50,332 nt of DNA from positions 1 through 50,332 of the forward strand of contig CAYYGA010000007.1 in the NCBI GenBank assembly GCA_964471435.1, given 5' to 3'. Position numbers and translations under genes: made by a program. This stretch comes from Facklamia sp964471435 (GTDB lineage Bacteria > Bacillota > Bacilli > Lactobacillales > Aerococcaceae). Below are positions 33,995 to 43,535 of this stretch, one piece after another (position 1 is the stretch's first letter; each line of letters starts with the position of its first letter). Under the pieces are notes generated by a model. That model ran no database searches, had not been told where the DNA came from, and saw nothing but the letters and a program-made list of their open reading frames with translations.

Positions 33995-35652
33995 TTATAG
34001 ACCTTGTAAGCTTTGCAGGCGGTACATGTCGTAGTAGGTGCCTTCCTGGTCAATCAATTCTTGGTGGCGCCCCTGCTCGATGATGCGTCCTTGGTGGAGC
34101 ACATAGATCTGATCAGCATTTTTAATTGTAGATAAACGGTGGGCAATAACAATCAAAGTTGCATTTTCACGGATTTTATTTAAGGAAGCCTGGATATACA
34201 TCTCAGATTCCGTATCAATGTTTGCTGTTGCTTCGTCCAGTATTAAAATATTCGGTTTTCGGATAACGGAGCGGGCAATATTAATCAGTTGACGCTGCCC
34301 CGCTGAAAGTGTTGCCCCTCCTTCAGAAATCAAGGTGTCATACCCGCGAGGTAAGGCTTCGATAAATTTATCTGCGCCGGTAAAGCGGGCCGCTGCTATT
34401 ACTTCCTCGTCGGTGTAATCGCCGTGCATACGAATATTATCCTTGTAGCTACCGTAAAACATAAAAGCATCCTGCTGGACTAAAGCCACATCGGTGCGTA
34501 ATGTTTCGGTAGTATAATCTCGAATATCTGCTCCGTCATACTCAATACTTCCATGTTCAAACTCATAAAAGCGCATCAGGAGGTTGATGATGGTGGATTT
34601 TCCTGACCCCGTGTGACCGATAATCGCAATCATCTCACCCGGCTTGGCCTGCATGGTGATATTTTTCAAAACATTTTGTGTGCCGTCATAAGAAAAAGTT
34701 AAGTCATCAATTGCCACTGAACCTTCAATCGGTCCGCTTANNNNNNNNNNNNNNNNNNNNNNNNNNNNNNNNNNNNNNNNNNNNNNNNNNNNNNNNNNNN
34801 NNNNNNNNNNNNNNNNNNNNNNNNNNNNNNNNNNNNNNNNACCTCATCAAATTCTGCTTTCATTCTTTCCGTTTGATTGAACTGTTGAATCAACCACATA
34901 CCCATAGTCGACTCGGACAGTCTGGCGTTCACTCTACCTAAAGCCGAACGCATGCGGCGGTAAACACGGGTAGATATTTTTTGATAAACATAAATTAATA
35001 AAAAGACGACCGGCACAAAGGCGATGAAGACCCATGTAATTCGGGCATGGAGTGAGAACATAGCTACCGCTACAGTCACTGCATTAATAAAGCCGTCAAA
35101 GAATGTTAAAAAGACATTCCAAAACTCTTTAATGGTTTCGGTATCATTGGTAATTCGTGAGACTACTTCCCCATTGGGAGTCTGCGTGAAATAATCCATA
35201 TTCAAGACACCCAGCTTTTTAAAAAGGGTGTTACGCATGGAGGCAACAGTATTTTCTGATGCCATAAAGAATAAAAAGTCTTTTACATACACTAAGACCA
35301 TCCGAACGGCCAGTAAACCTAAATAAGTTAGGGCTACTTGTAAAGTAATCTCCAGTGTTGCCAGATTGGCTGCCAGTATTTCATCAAGGTAGCGTTGAAT
35401 AATGATGGGTAAGAAAGCTGCAATTGACGATGAGATTACCATGGCGATAATCGATAAGCCAAAACGCCACCACTGCGGGTAGGCAAATGAAAAAAGATAT
35501 TTTAAAATTCCAACTTGTTCCCCAATATTAAATTTCATTTTACGAGGCGACTTGCTTTGATTAGCTTTTTTATCAGCTTCTACGCGGTTTTCTTTATCTT
35601 TTCTTTGGTTTTCAACTTCACTGCTTTTTTTCTTATTCGTTTCCTGCGCCAC
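33995..35652 (-). CDS. Heterodimeric ABC exporter, BmrD/YheH-like half (interrupted by gap)
   Basis: The ATPase-competent half of a multidrug-type exporter. The N-terminus is charged and Lys-rich (about 1-40). The membrane domain follows (LKYLFSFAYPQWWRFGLSI...), cut by the gap after MKAEFDE. Then the nucleotide-binding domain has Walker A GHTGSGKST, signature LSAGQ, Walker B ILILDE with the catalytic Glu, and the H-loop IAHRLS. The signature is non-canonical, as in heterodimers whose degenerate site pairs it with the partner's Walker motifs. The two flanks are in different frames across the 100 N, so the gap length is not real; about 100 codons are missing. The GTG start follows GGAGGTG, inside the partner gene end. 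Confidence 0.92.
34741..34840. other. Assembly gap (100 N) inside the BmrD-like gene
   Basis: Run of 100 N between the membrane and nucleotide-binding domains. The frame differs on the two sides, which shows that the N count is arbitrary. Confidence 0.99.
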
Positions 35653-37459
35653 TCAGCTCACCTCCTAAAAAAGTGTTGTTTTGGGAAGCTTGACTTAGGT
35701 CTTCCTCTATTTCTATTTGTGATAATTTTTGTTCCAATTGTTGCTGGTTGTACATATTGGCGTACCAGCCGTCTAAAGCCATTAATTGTTCATGACTTCC
35801 TCGTTCGGTAATCCGTCCTTCATCTAAAACAATAATTTCATCGGAATGCATTACCGAAGACAGACGGTGGGTGGCAATTAAGGTGATGCCATCCGTACGG
35901 TGAGCTTTAAAATTAGTTAAAATAGCTTGTTCAGTTTTAGCATCCACCGCTGACATAGCATCATCCATCAAGAGAACTTCCGGTTCTAAAGCAAGTGAAC
36001 GGGCAATCGAAATTCTTTGTTTTTGTCCTCCAGAGAGGCTGACTCCTTTTTCTCCTACCTCGGTGTCATACCCTTCGCTGAAATCTAAAATGTCTTCATG
36101 AACATGGGCAATGCGGGCAAATTTTTCAACTTCCTGGTCATTTAATTCAGGACGGCCAAAACGGATATTTTCTCTAACAGTCGTTGAAAACAGTAAATTA
36201 TTTTGCGCAATATAGCCTATATTCTGATTGAGGTGATGCATGTCAATCGCAGGCAATTCCACTCCGTCGTAACGAATGGTGCCGGCATTTAAGTCATAGT
36301 TTCTCACTAAAAGATCAAACAAGGTGGATTTTCCTGAACCTGTTTTTCCGACAATTCCCAAGGTCTCCCCTTCTTTTAAAGAAATATGAATTTCTTCTAA
36401 AGCCGGCTGATCGCCGTCTGGGAAGGTAAAGGATTCGATATTAATATCTAATTGGTTGAACGCTAGATCCTTGGCACCATTTATTGGATTTTGGACTTTA
36501 GCTTTTTTGGCTAACAACTCAGTTACCCGGTCATAAGAAGCATTCCCGCGTTCCATAGTGTTTACTAGGCGCCCTACCGCTAATAAAGGCCAAGTCATAT
36601 TGGCTAGGTAAGAAAAGTAAGCAATTAAATCGCCGATGGTAATGCGGCCCTGGGACACAAAATAAGAGCCGAAAAAGATAGTTAAGACATAAGAAAGACC
36701 GGTAATCATATCAATGACGGGGGTGTAAGCCGCATTGATAAAATGAACTTTACGATTTTTCGAGACGACATTATCGGTTGCTTCCACAAAGTCTTGGTAG
36801 TTGTCTTCCTCTTCTCCGAAGGCTTTAACTACCTTCATTGCAGAAACAGACTCCTGGACATGATCGTTCATTTTAGAAAAAGATTCTAAAGATCCGCGGA
36901 AGTAAACATTAATCCATTTTCCTAAATAGCGTGACACTAATATTAATAGTGGAAATGGTATAATAGTATATAAGGTCAATTTCCAGTCAATAAATACTAT
37001 CATGGAAAAAAGGGTCACAATCGTAATCGATAAGGAATCGGTTAAAGTTAAGATTCCGCCTCCTGCTACAAAGCGCAAAGCCGCCAGGTCGTTGGTAGCG
37101 TGGGCCATCAGGTCTCCTGTACGGTGCTCATTATAAAATTGCTGATCCATTTTGGTGAAATGATCAAACAGGCGGTTACGCATAATCGACTCTAATAGAG
37201 TTGAATTGGTGAAAAGGTTTGAGCGCCACATATAACGCAGGGCATACATCACAATCCCGATTACCAATAATAGGACTGCATGGCTTTGTAAGCTGGACCA
37301 GGTGACGGTCCCATTTGCCATTTGGTCAACAATTGATCCAATGATTAAGGGAATTACTGCTGAAAGAATGGCACAGGTGATAAGTCCTCCAATTGCCAGT
37401 AAATAGGTTTTCCAACGCAGTTTTAAAAACCAGGCTAACTTTTTAAAAATTGAAAACAT
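35633..37459 (-). CDS. Heterodimeric ABC exporter, BmrC/YheI-like half
   Basis: A 608-residue half-transporter: six membrane helices (about 15-310; EHRTGDLMAHATNDL is the YheI-type loop), then the ATPase domain with Walker A GKTGSGKST, canonical signature LSGGQ, Walker B VLLMDDAMS and the H-loop ATHRLS. Walker B ends in Asp instead of the catalytic Glu, the hallmark of the degenerate site in BmrCD, LmrCD and TM287/288. Paired with the next gene (overlap 20 bases), this gives one active and one regulatory ATP site. GGAAG precedes the ATG. The substrate is unknown. Confidence 0.94.
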   Translation of the reverse strand: MFSIFKKLAWFLKLRWKTYLLAIGGLITCAILSAVIPLIIGSIVDQMANGTVTWSSLQSHAVLLLVIGIVMYALRYMWRSNLFTNSTLLESIMRNRLFDHFTKMDQQFYNEHRTGDLMAHATNDLAALRFVAGGGILTLTDSLSITIVTLFSMIVFIDWKLTLYTIIPFPLLILVSRYLGKWINVYFRGSLESFSKMNDHVQESVSAMKVVKAFGEEEDNYQDFVEATDNVVSKNRKVHFINAAYTPVIDMITGLSYVLTIFFGSYFVSQGRITIGDLIAYFSYLANMTWPLLAVGRLVNTMERGNASYDRVTELLAKKAKVQNPINGAKDLAFNQLDINIESFTFPDGDQPALEEIHISLKEGETLGIVGKTGSGKSTLFDLLVRNYDLNAGTIRYDGVELPAIDMHHLNQNIGYIAQNNLLFSTTVRENIRFGRPELNDQEVEKFARIAHVHEDILDFSEGYDTEVGEKGVSLSGGQKQRISIARSLALEPEVLLMDDAMSAVDAKTEQAILTNFKAHRTDGITLIATHRLSSVMHSDEIIVLDEGRITERGSHEQLMALDGWYANMYNQQQLEQKLSQIEIEEDLSQASQNNTFLGGELSGAGNE

Positions 37460-37742
37460 CTTTTTCTTCCTTTCATCTTGAATTTTTATTTTTATTAAAG
37501 TTTAATATAAATATTTATTTTAAAATAAGTTCTTACCTATTGATGGTATCAGCTTTTTTAATAAATAATTTTTTACATACAGATTCAAGTATAGCATAAT
37601 TCGATCGGCTATTGGAAGCTACAGTGGGGGTTAAAGGGGTTGAAAAGGCTTTAAATTATTTAGGGTTTTGTGGTCTATTCTTTGCCGTTAGATTAAATTT
37701 AGCTTATAATTGATTTATCGATTATTAAGGGAGCGATGGGGA

Positions 37743-38066
37743 ATGGAAAAGAAAAATAATCACTTAAAGAATTTATTTTTAGCCTTCGTAGGCGGTTCAA
37801 CGATGACTTTTGAACGTGGGCAGGAACTTGTCAATGAAATGATTGATAAAGGGAAGGTTTCGGTCCAGGAAGGTAAAGAGTTAACTGAAGATTTAAAACG
37901 GACTGTTCGCCGCCAGGATGATAGGGCTAAAATTGATCCGGAACAGGAAACAGAATTGATGCGTCAGCTCTTAAATTTACGTCATGATGTGGACCATTTA
38001 ATGGATAAGGTTGAGTTTTTAGAAAAAAGAATTGACCTTGATAAAATAGATGAGGCAGACATTTAG
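37743..38066 (+). CDS. Phasin-like small coiled-coil protein
   Basis: A 107-residue protein: a hydrophobic-amphipathic start (NLFLAFVGGSTMTFERGQELVNEMI), then a Lys/Glu-rich helical region and a predicted coiled coil (RQLLNLRHDVDHLMDKVEFLEKRI). It fits the phasin-like, PhaF-related small proteins often paired with an AarF/UbiB kinase in Bacillota. The start ATG (37743) follows GGGAG. A hairpin (38115-38145) lies between this gene and the kinase gene. Function is not established. Confidence 0.72.
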   Translation: MEKKNNHLKNLFLAFVGGSTMTFERGQELVNEMIDKGKVSVQEGKELTEDLKRTVRRQDDRAKIDPEQETELMRQLLNLRHDVDHLMDKVEFLEKRIDLDKIDEADI

Positions 38067-38114
38067 TTTACTTTTGTAAAATAATGCGATAGTTTTAAGG
38101 TCAGATTAAATGAG

Positions 38115-38145
38115 GACATTTCTACTCCTTGGAGATAGAAGTGTC
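38115..38145 (+). terminator. Hairpin between the phasin-like and AarF genes
   Basis: GACATTTCTACTCC / GGAGATAGAAGTGTC stem with a tight loop, then TTTTC. It ends 24 bases before the kinase ATG, so it may partly terminate transcription. Confidence 0.7.
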
Positions 38146-38168
38146 TTTTCTAGTATAAAGGAGTCTTT

Positions 38169-39421
38169 ATGTCTGAAAATCGTGAACGTTTTAAAGAAAT
38201 TGTAAATACTTTCGCCCGCTTTGGCTTTGGGGAGCTTTATCAGCGTAGTGTCGGTCAGGGGGATGCGGAAGAAACTGCACGGAAATTGCGGCAATCGTTT
38301 GAAACTTTAGGTCCAAGTTTTGTGAAAATCGGCCAAACACTGGCTACTCGTAACGATCTCTTACCTGATATATATATTAATGAATTGAAAAAATTACACA
38401 GCGACAGTTTTGCTTTATCTTTTGAAGAAATGGATGTGGTTTTTAAAGAAGAAACCGGTGCTTCCATGGAAGAAACTTTTGACTATGTACAAAAAGAAGC
38501 TCTTGCGACCGGGTCCATCGCACAGGTTTATCATGCCCGAGATAAGAGTGGTAAATCATTAGCGATTAAAATCCAACGTCCGCGTATTAAAGCCGAGATG
38601 ATTCGGGATTTGAACCTTTTCATGCGTTTTATTAATGTCATTCCCAATGTTTTCCAGGATATTATCGTGGATCCGATTGATATTATTAAGGATATGCGCC
38701 GCCAGACTTTACGCGAGTTAAACTTTTATGAAGAAGCAGAAGCTATGCTGAGGTTTTCTACTAACAACCAAGAGCGCAGTTTAATTAAAGTGCCGAAAAT
38801 TCATTTAGAGTATTGTACCGAAAGAATTTTAACCCAGGAAGAAATCCCTGGCGTAAGCTTTACTGATAAGGAAGCGATTGTTAAGGCCGGTTATGATTTA
38901 GAAGAAATAGCTGAAAAAATTGTAACAGCCAGTCTCTACCAGGTGTTTGAAGACGGCTACTATCACGCTGACCCACATCCCGGAAATTTGATGGTTTCCG
39001 ATGGTAAAATTTATTATATTGATTTTGGCATTATGGGTGAGCTTCAGTCCCATCAAAAACAATTTTTAATCTCACTCTTAAAAGCAATAACTTCAAAAGA
39101 TATCGGCGGTTTAACTGAAATTATGGTTATGATTTCCACCTCACAAGGTTATATTGATGAAGCAGGTCTCTACCAGGAGTTAAACCAGTTGTATAACCGT
39201 TATTTAACAGCCGGTTTTTGGGCGATTGATTTAAATAAGATGTTCCAGGATGCCATGCGGGTTGCACATAAATATAAACTCAGTCTGCCCCATGAATTAG
39301 TTCTTTTAATTAAAACTACTATTTTAATCCAGGGAATGGCCCAGGATTTTTATCCGGATATGGATTATATGGCGATTTTCACCCGCTTTGCCCGCCAGTC
39401 AGACTCTTTTAATTTAAAAGA
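38169..39421 (+). CDS. AarF/UbiB (ABC1) atypical kinase, C-terminus in gap
   Basis: A member of the ABC1/ADCK protein-kinase-like family, linked in other organisms to quinone or lipid metabolism. The N-terminal KxGQ motif (GPSFVKIGQTLATRNDLLP), the Ala-rich loop ATGSIAQVYHA, the ion-pair Lys (LAIKIQRP), the catalytic region DGYYHADPHPGNLMV and the metal site YYIDFGIMG are all intact. Some 417 residues are present; families of 530-560 end in two membrane helices, so about 100 codons are hidden. After the gap the frame could end KLK then stop (39530-39532), which cannot be verified. GGAG precedes the ATG. Confidence 0.9.
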
Positions 39422-39521
39422 NNNNNNNNNNNNNNNNNNNNNNNNNNNNNNNNNNNNNNNNNNNNNNNNNNNNNNNNNNNNNNNNNNNNNNNNNNNNNNN
39501 NNNNNNNNNNNNNNNNNNNNN
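39422..39521. other. Assembly gap (100 N) at the AarF C-terminus
   Basis: Run of 100 N. The expected missing sequence is roughly 300 bp or more, judged from family length (inference). Confidence 0.99.
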
Positions 39522-39533
39522 AAGCTTAAATAA

Positions 39534-39592
39534 AAAAACGATTAAAGTAATGCCGGCTTAAAAAGCCGATCGCTCTTACTTTAATCGTTTTT
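39534..39592. terminator. Bidirectional terminator between convergent AarF and ArsR genes
   Basis: AAAAACGATTAAAGTAA / TTACTTTAATCGTTTTT stem with an inner GCCGGCT/AGCC hairpin. It serves both convergent genes. Confidence 0.85.
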
Positions 39593-39620
39593 GTTTAGAA
39601 GTGATAATAGTTTAATCCGC

Positions 39621-39956
39621 TTATTTATGACTCATTGAACTGCTCTTTGTCATTACTATTTCCATCGAAGGGAGTTCAACCTCCGGCTTTTGAAACAAGC
39701 TGTCAAAATTTTCAACTAATTTATCAGTTACCTCTTTATTTAAGGTATAAAAAATCCAACGTCCATCGCGGGACTTTTCAACTAATTCCAGCTCACATAA
39801 AATTTTCATGTGATAGGATAAAGTGGGTTGTGTAAAACTAAAATACTCCAACAGTTCACATGCTCGATAACCATTATAAGATAACAGCTTAATAATTTTT
39901 AACCGGCTGGGATCTGCGATTGCTTTTAAGCGTTCGGATAATAATTCGTAATCCAT
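39621..39956 (-). CDS. ArsR-family transcriptional regulator
   Basis: A 111-residue winged-helix repressor. AIADPSRLKIIKLLSYNG is the N-terminal helical start, and FTQPTLSYHMKILCELELVEKSRDGRW is the recognition helix and wing (core TQPTLSYHMKIL). A Cys pair (ACELL; ILCEL) could bind metal or respond to redox, but the classical ELCVCD motif is not intact. The start is ATG at 39956; the open frame includes two GTG codons upstream. The promoter is TTGAAA-17-TATGAT. No obvious efflux target is adjacent; the upstream unit is the structured RNA. Confidence 0.87.
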   Translation of the reverse strand: MDYELLSERLKAIADPSRLKIIKLLSYNGYRACELLEYFSFTQPTLSYHMKILCELELVEKSRDGRWIFYTLNKEVTDKLVENFDSLFQKPEVELPSMEIVMTKSSSMSHK

Positions 39957-40051
39957 AGGCACCACTTTCTATTCATGGGTGTAATTTGCTATTCAAAATC
40001 TTAATATATTAGAACAGATGAAATTTAAATATATAAACTTGCGGCATATCC

Positions 40052-40080
40052 ATCATATACTATATCTAAATAGCTTTCAA
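40052..40080 (-). promoter_or_regulatory. Promoter of the arsR gene
   Basis: TTGAAA (40075-40080), 17 bases, TATGAT (40052-40057) on the minus strand. An imperfect inverted repeat (ATACTAT...ATAGTAT type, about 40056-40087) covers the spacer and may be the operator. Confidence 0.65.
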
Positions 40081-40244
40081 ATAGTATCCTCATCAACCTC
40101 TAACTATTATCAGATAATCACTTTTATTATCAGCTGAAGTTTTAAAAAGGTGTAAACCTTTTCCAACTAATGAATTTTCAAATAGAAAGCTTATAAGGGC
40201 CACTAACTTCAAGTACCCAAGGTATATAATTACTCCATAAATAG

Positions 40245-40726
40245 GAAAAGAGGAGAGCCTACGCTCTCCTCTTAGAAGTGGTGTTGCTGTGTACCAGCCT
40301 TATGTAGCAAACTAGACTGTTATAACTCTATACACTTGATCGGCAACATCACTACTTTCCCCGCACACATTCTAGCCAGATTCTACGTTTTTTTCTTCAA
40401 ATCTTCGATCATAAACTTTCAGAAATCTTCATATATCTTTTTTTGGCTATACTCTGCATCACTTCAATCTTACATTTCTTAGCTTATTACTGCTTAGCGA
40501 ATACTATTTCTTCACACAGCATTCATCACAAACTTACTAATACTTCACATAGTAAGGAAACTAAGTATCAAACAAAAGTGACTAGAAATGTGTGCTCGAG
40601 TAGTTATCCTTTAACTACTCTTTTTTCAATGTCTGCTAAAAGCAGTCATTGGAACCACGTAGATGGTTCTGTCGTAAAGAGTGACGCCATTCAATCTTCC
40701 TTCCGACAGCGCATCTCTCTTTACTT
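40245..40726 (-). ncRNA. Candidate large structured non-coding RNA (~480 nt)
   Basis: It has its own promoter (TTGACA-17-TATATT) and an 11-bp terminator hairpin, with no usable reading frame between. Paired elements by position (partner segments): 40717-40723 with 40675-40681, and 40704-40709 with 40669-40674, an H-type pseudoknot. Hairpins lie at 40653-40668, 40627-40651 and 40598-40620. A long-range 13-bp helix joins 40582-40595 and 40363-40375. A second H-type pseudoknot joins 40563-40568 with 40540-40545 and 40550-40556 with 40533-40539. The 3' domain helix joins 40343-40355 and 40275-40287. Signature sequences of tmRNA, RNase P RNA and SRP RNA are absent. Size and complexity recall ROOL/GOLLD-type RNAs of Lactobacillales, but I cannot confirm membership. 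Confidence 0.7.
40248..40273 (-). terminator. Terminator of the structured RNA
   Basis: Perfect 11-bp stem AAGAGGAGAGC / GCTCTCCTCTT with loop GTAG, followed on the minus strand by TTCC. Confidence 0.8.
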
Positions 40727-40732
40727 GACTAT

Positions 40733-40761
40733 AATATACCATGTAAGCCTTTTCTTGTCAA
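40733..40761 (-). promoter_or_regulatory. Near-consensus promoter of the structured RNA
   Basis: TTGACA (40756-40761), a 17-base spacer, and TATATT (40733-40738) on the minus strand. Transcription should begin near 40726. It is divergent from the promoter of the orphan gene at 40879. Confidence 0.85.
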
Positions 40762-40839
40762 GCGTTTTTACTGAAAAACTTGCTTTTTTTTAAAAATATA
40801 TCCATTTTGTAAAACGCTTTCTGGTTTTTGAGTAAATAT

Positions 40840-40847
40840 GTTATAAT
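40840..40847 (+). promoter_or_regulatory. Extended -10 promoter of the orphan gene
   Basis: TATAAT at 40842-40847, preceded by TGT (extended -10). A poor TTCTGG lies 17 bases upstream. Confidence 0.55.
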
Positions 40848-40878
40848 AAGTTTAAAAATTGAAATTGAGAGGTATTTT

Positions 40879-41334
40879 ATGACCATTACAATTAATTTGG
40901 GCCAAGCTGATAACTTTACTCAACCCGTCTGGCCTACTATCTTTACAGCCGTTGCCACAGCTTTAGAAGAAAAGCAGTCTGAAGAATCTGCAGCTTTAAT
41001 TGAAAAATTTAAACAAGCTGCCCAAGGATTCCAAGAACAAGGAATTGAATATGTAATCAAGCAACCACAATTCAACAAAGTTAAAATCGATTTTACAGAT
41101 GACAGCGAATTTTCCTATACTATGGCCCTGCCGGATGAAAACACAAAAGCGGATAATCCTTCTGCTTACACTGCTCATGCTAGTCGGATGTATGATTATG
41201 TTCTTTTTAATTTAGAAGAAAAACACAGTCAAAATGAAACTCAAATCATCTTTGATCCAGAGCAGCCTGATTATTTACTGCTTCAAATCGACAACGCAAA
41301 ACAAGCCGGATCTCAAGCCCGCAGCTATTATTAA
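40879..41334 (+). CDS. Hypothetical acidic protein, 151 aa
   Basis: I do not recognise this protein. It has no signal peptide or membrane helix. It is acidic and Gln-rich, with helical stretches at about 20-55 (TAVATALEEKQSEESAALIEKF, core EEKQSEESAALIEKF) and 105-125 and a short beta-rich middle (FNKVKIDFTDDSEFSYTMAL). It ends QARSYY. Its own promoter and GAGAGG ribosome site make it a real gene. It is divergent from the structured RNA with about 100 bases between start sites, so joint regulation is possible. A cytosolic role is inferred only from composition. Confidence 0.7.
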   Translation: MTITINLGQADNFTQPVWPTIFTAVATALEEKQSEESAALIEKFKQAAQGFQEQGIEYVIKQPQFNKVKIDFTDDSEFSYTMALPDENTKADNPSAYTAHASRMYDYVLFNLEEKHSQNETQIIFDPEQPDYLLLQIDNAKQAGSQARSYY

Positions 41335-41533
41335 TTTTTAAAAATTTCAACTGTCCTATTTGAGCAGGCAGCTATTTTTTAAATAAAAGCTATCTTTCCA
41401 GTTTGAATAAAATTGGTGAGGTGGCTTTTTTAGTGTTATCTCCTTTTTCATTAAGAATGCGAAACTTTTGTTTTTTCTTTATGTGTCCTTTAAAATTGTA
41501 TATTAATTTTAAATTAGGAAGAGGAGTGAAGAG

Positions 41534-42663
41534 TTGTCCCAATACGATGTCATTATAATCGGCGCAGGTTCAATGGGAATGTCCGCCGGCTATCAATTAG
41601 CTAAGCTCAATCAAAAAGTTTTAATGATTGATGCCCATAATCCCCCCCACCTTTACGGAAGTCATGGCGGCCATACCCGGCTGATTCGTCATGCTTTAGA
41701 AGAATGCTATTTGCCTTTATCTTTACGTTCGCAGGAAATGTGGAATAGTATCCATGAGACTGCCGAGGAAATAATTTTTAGAAAAACGGGTGTGGTTACT
41801 TTCGGTTACCCAGAATCTGAAGTTGTCCAAATAGCAATGGAAGCGCTGAAGACGAATCAATTAGAAGGAGAAATTTTCATCAGCGGGGATGAAATCAACC
41901 AGCGGTTCAAGGGCTTAAATTTACCTTCAGATTATATTGGAGTATTTGAACCAAACGCCGGCGTGATTGACGCGATTGCTGCCATCCGTTTTTTAAAAAA
42001 TCAAGCACTTGCTTTAGGTGCTGAATTGTTAGTCCATACCAAAGTTGATGCGATTGACGTAATTGATTCCTCTTGTGTGCGGGTTAGGGCTGGCGGACAA
42101 GAGTTTGAAGCAAAAAAGGTAGTCGTCACTGCGGGGGCGCATACCCAAAAACTTCTACTTCCTTTAGGTAAAAAAATTAAAAATCAAGTCAGTCGTCGGA
42201 CGGTCGCCTGGTTTGAAAGTGATGAAGACTTGTATTCGGATGAAATTTTTCCAGGCTTTATCGGGAAGGTCGCTGATGGTTATCACTGTTACGGTTTTCC
42301 GAGTATCAATAATTCTGGTGTGAAAATTGGTGCGCATAACTTCGGGCAGGACCTAGATGTGGAAGAAGTCAATTTTGACTTTGGTGCCTATGAAGAAGAT
42401 GAGAGTGTAGTGCGTTATTTTCTAGACCGCTATATGCCAGAAGCAAACGGCAGGCTTATTAAAGGGGCAGCCTGTATGTATCAAATGACGCCCGATGAAC
42501 ATTTTATCATTGACTTTCATCCGGACTATCCAAATGTTTTAATTGCAGCCGGCTTTTCTGGTCATGGATTTAAGTTTGTTCCGGTTGTGGGGGAGATATT
42601 AGCCCAATTGGTTGATAAAGGGCAAACTGAACATAATATTAATCAGTTCAGTCTGCAGCGTCC
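41534..42663 (+). CDS. FAD-dependent amine oxidase, sarcosine oxidase/SolA type
   Basis: Flavoenzyme of the monomeric sarcosine oxidase family that oxidises secondary amines with O2. Visible are the FAD dinucleotide motif IIIGAGSMGMSAGYQLA at the start, SHGGHTRLIRHA (flavin-site His and Arg), and KGAACMYQMTPDEHFIID with Cys314, the residue that carries the covalent flavin in this family. GFSGHGFKFVPVVGE is near the end. 376 residues are visible and the last, FSLQRP, is close to the normal C-terminus before the gap. The start is TTG after GAGGAG. The substrate is not decided: sarcosine, N-methyltryptophan or another N-methyl amino acid. Confidence 0.9.
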
Positions 42664-42763
42664 NNNNNNNNNNNNNNNNNNNNNNNNNNNNNNNNNNNNN
42701 NNNNNNNNNNNNNNNNNNNNNNNNNNNNNNNNNNNNNNNNNNNNNNNNNNNNNNNNNNNNNNN
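42664..42763. other. Assembly gap (100 N) between convergent genes
   Basis: Run of 100 N that removes the last codons of the amine oxidase and the C-terminus of the EcsC-like gene. Confidence 0.99.
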
Positions 42764-43296
42764 ACTTTACTAATCGTTTCGCGGGGAACCTGACTGACTA
42801 CTTTAGTGGGCAGCGGCACACCAGTCAATCTGAGAATACACCCGGCCTCTTCGACTTTAAATAAGATGCCTAAAAAAAGAATCATCGTATCTCTGGATTC
42901 ACTGCCCAGCTGGTTGGAGTCCCACAAATTATCATAGCCGTAAATATAAGCTAATTGCTGGGTTAAGCGCAGTAAGTAGATAAAATATTGCAACATATCC
43001 GCATAAAAAGTCATACTGATTAATAAACCACCCGGTGCTCCGCTGATAAACGACAGCGCACTGGCCTGCATAGTTGAATCTTGAATAATCTCTTCTGCTT
43101 TTTTATCGATTAATTCAATCCTAAATAAAGCAGTAGGACCCTCACTAATCAGCAGCGCCATTTCCTGCCGGCTCGTTAAATCATCACCAAAAGTATCTAA
43201 TAAAAACTGCTCCCGTTTAATTTTCACAGCAGATGTTTTTAAAAGCTTTTCTAATAAGCGCAGATATCTTTTTTCATTACGTGTAAATTGCTTCAT
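42764..43296 (-). CDS. EcsC-family protein, C-terminus in gap
   Basis: The N-terminal 177 residues are visible. The pattern SGAPGGLLISMTFYADMLQYFIYLLRLTQQLAYIYGYDN (core FYADMLQYFIYLLRLTQQ) with ESRDTMILFLGIL resembles the EcsC family, proteins with a hydrophobic helical core. The biochemical role is not established for stand-alone members. GAAGGTAGAG precedes the ATG. It is convergent with the amine oxidase gene and divergent from the helicase gene. No ecsA/ecsB genes are adjacent. Confidence 0.65.
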
Positions 43297-43535
43297 AACT
43301 CTACCTTCTTATCCTAAACCAACCTAGTATTTTCCATCTCTCCTTAGTATTATACCACTTTGACTAGTTACAACCAAATAGGCTTTCGACTTCAAATGCG
43401 GAATCTTGGTTAAGGAAGGCAATATACTTTGGGAACACTGCTTTTTTATAAAAATTCGATCTTTTGAGTTCATTATGATAAATTAAGCATTAATTACACA
43501 TGAAATTTACTAGTTAATTTTAAAGGAGTTTGCTG

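Noticed and set aside
39530..39532. A frame after the gap giving KLK and stop as the true end of the AarF gene
   Set aside because: The gap length is unknown, so the frame on the far side cannot be assigned.
40245..40726. Identity as tmRNA, RNase P RNA or SRP RNA
   Set aside because: The conserved GAGGAAAGUC-type core of RNase P, the tRNA-like ends and tag frame of tmRNA, and the GGAA/AGCA Alu/S-domain features of SRP RNA were looked for and not seen.
40443..40793. A 116-codon plus-strand open frame
   Set aside because: It runs antisense through the structured RNA and its promoter, has no ribosome site, and its composition is not protein-like.
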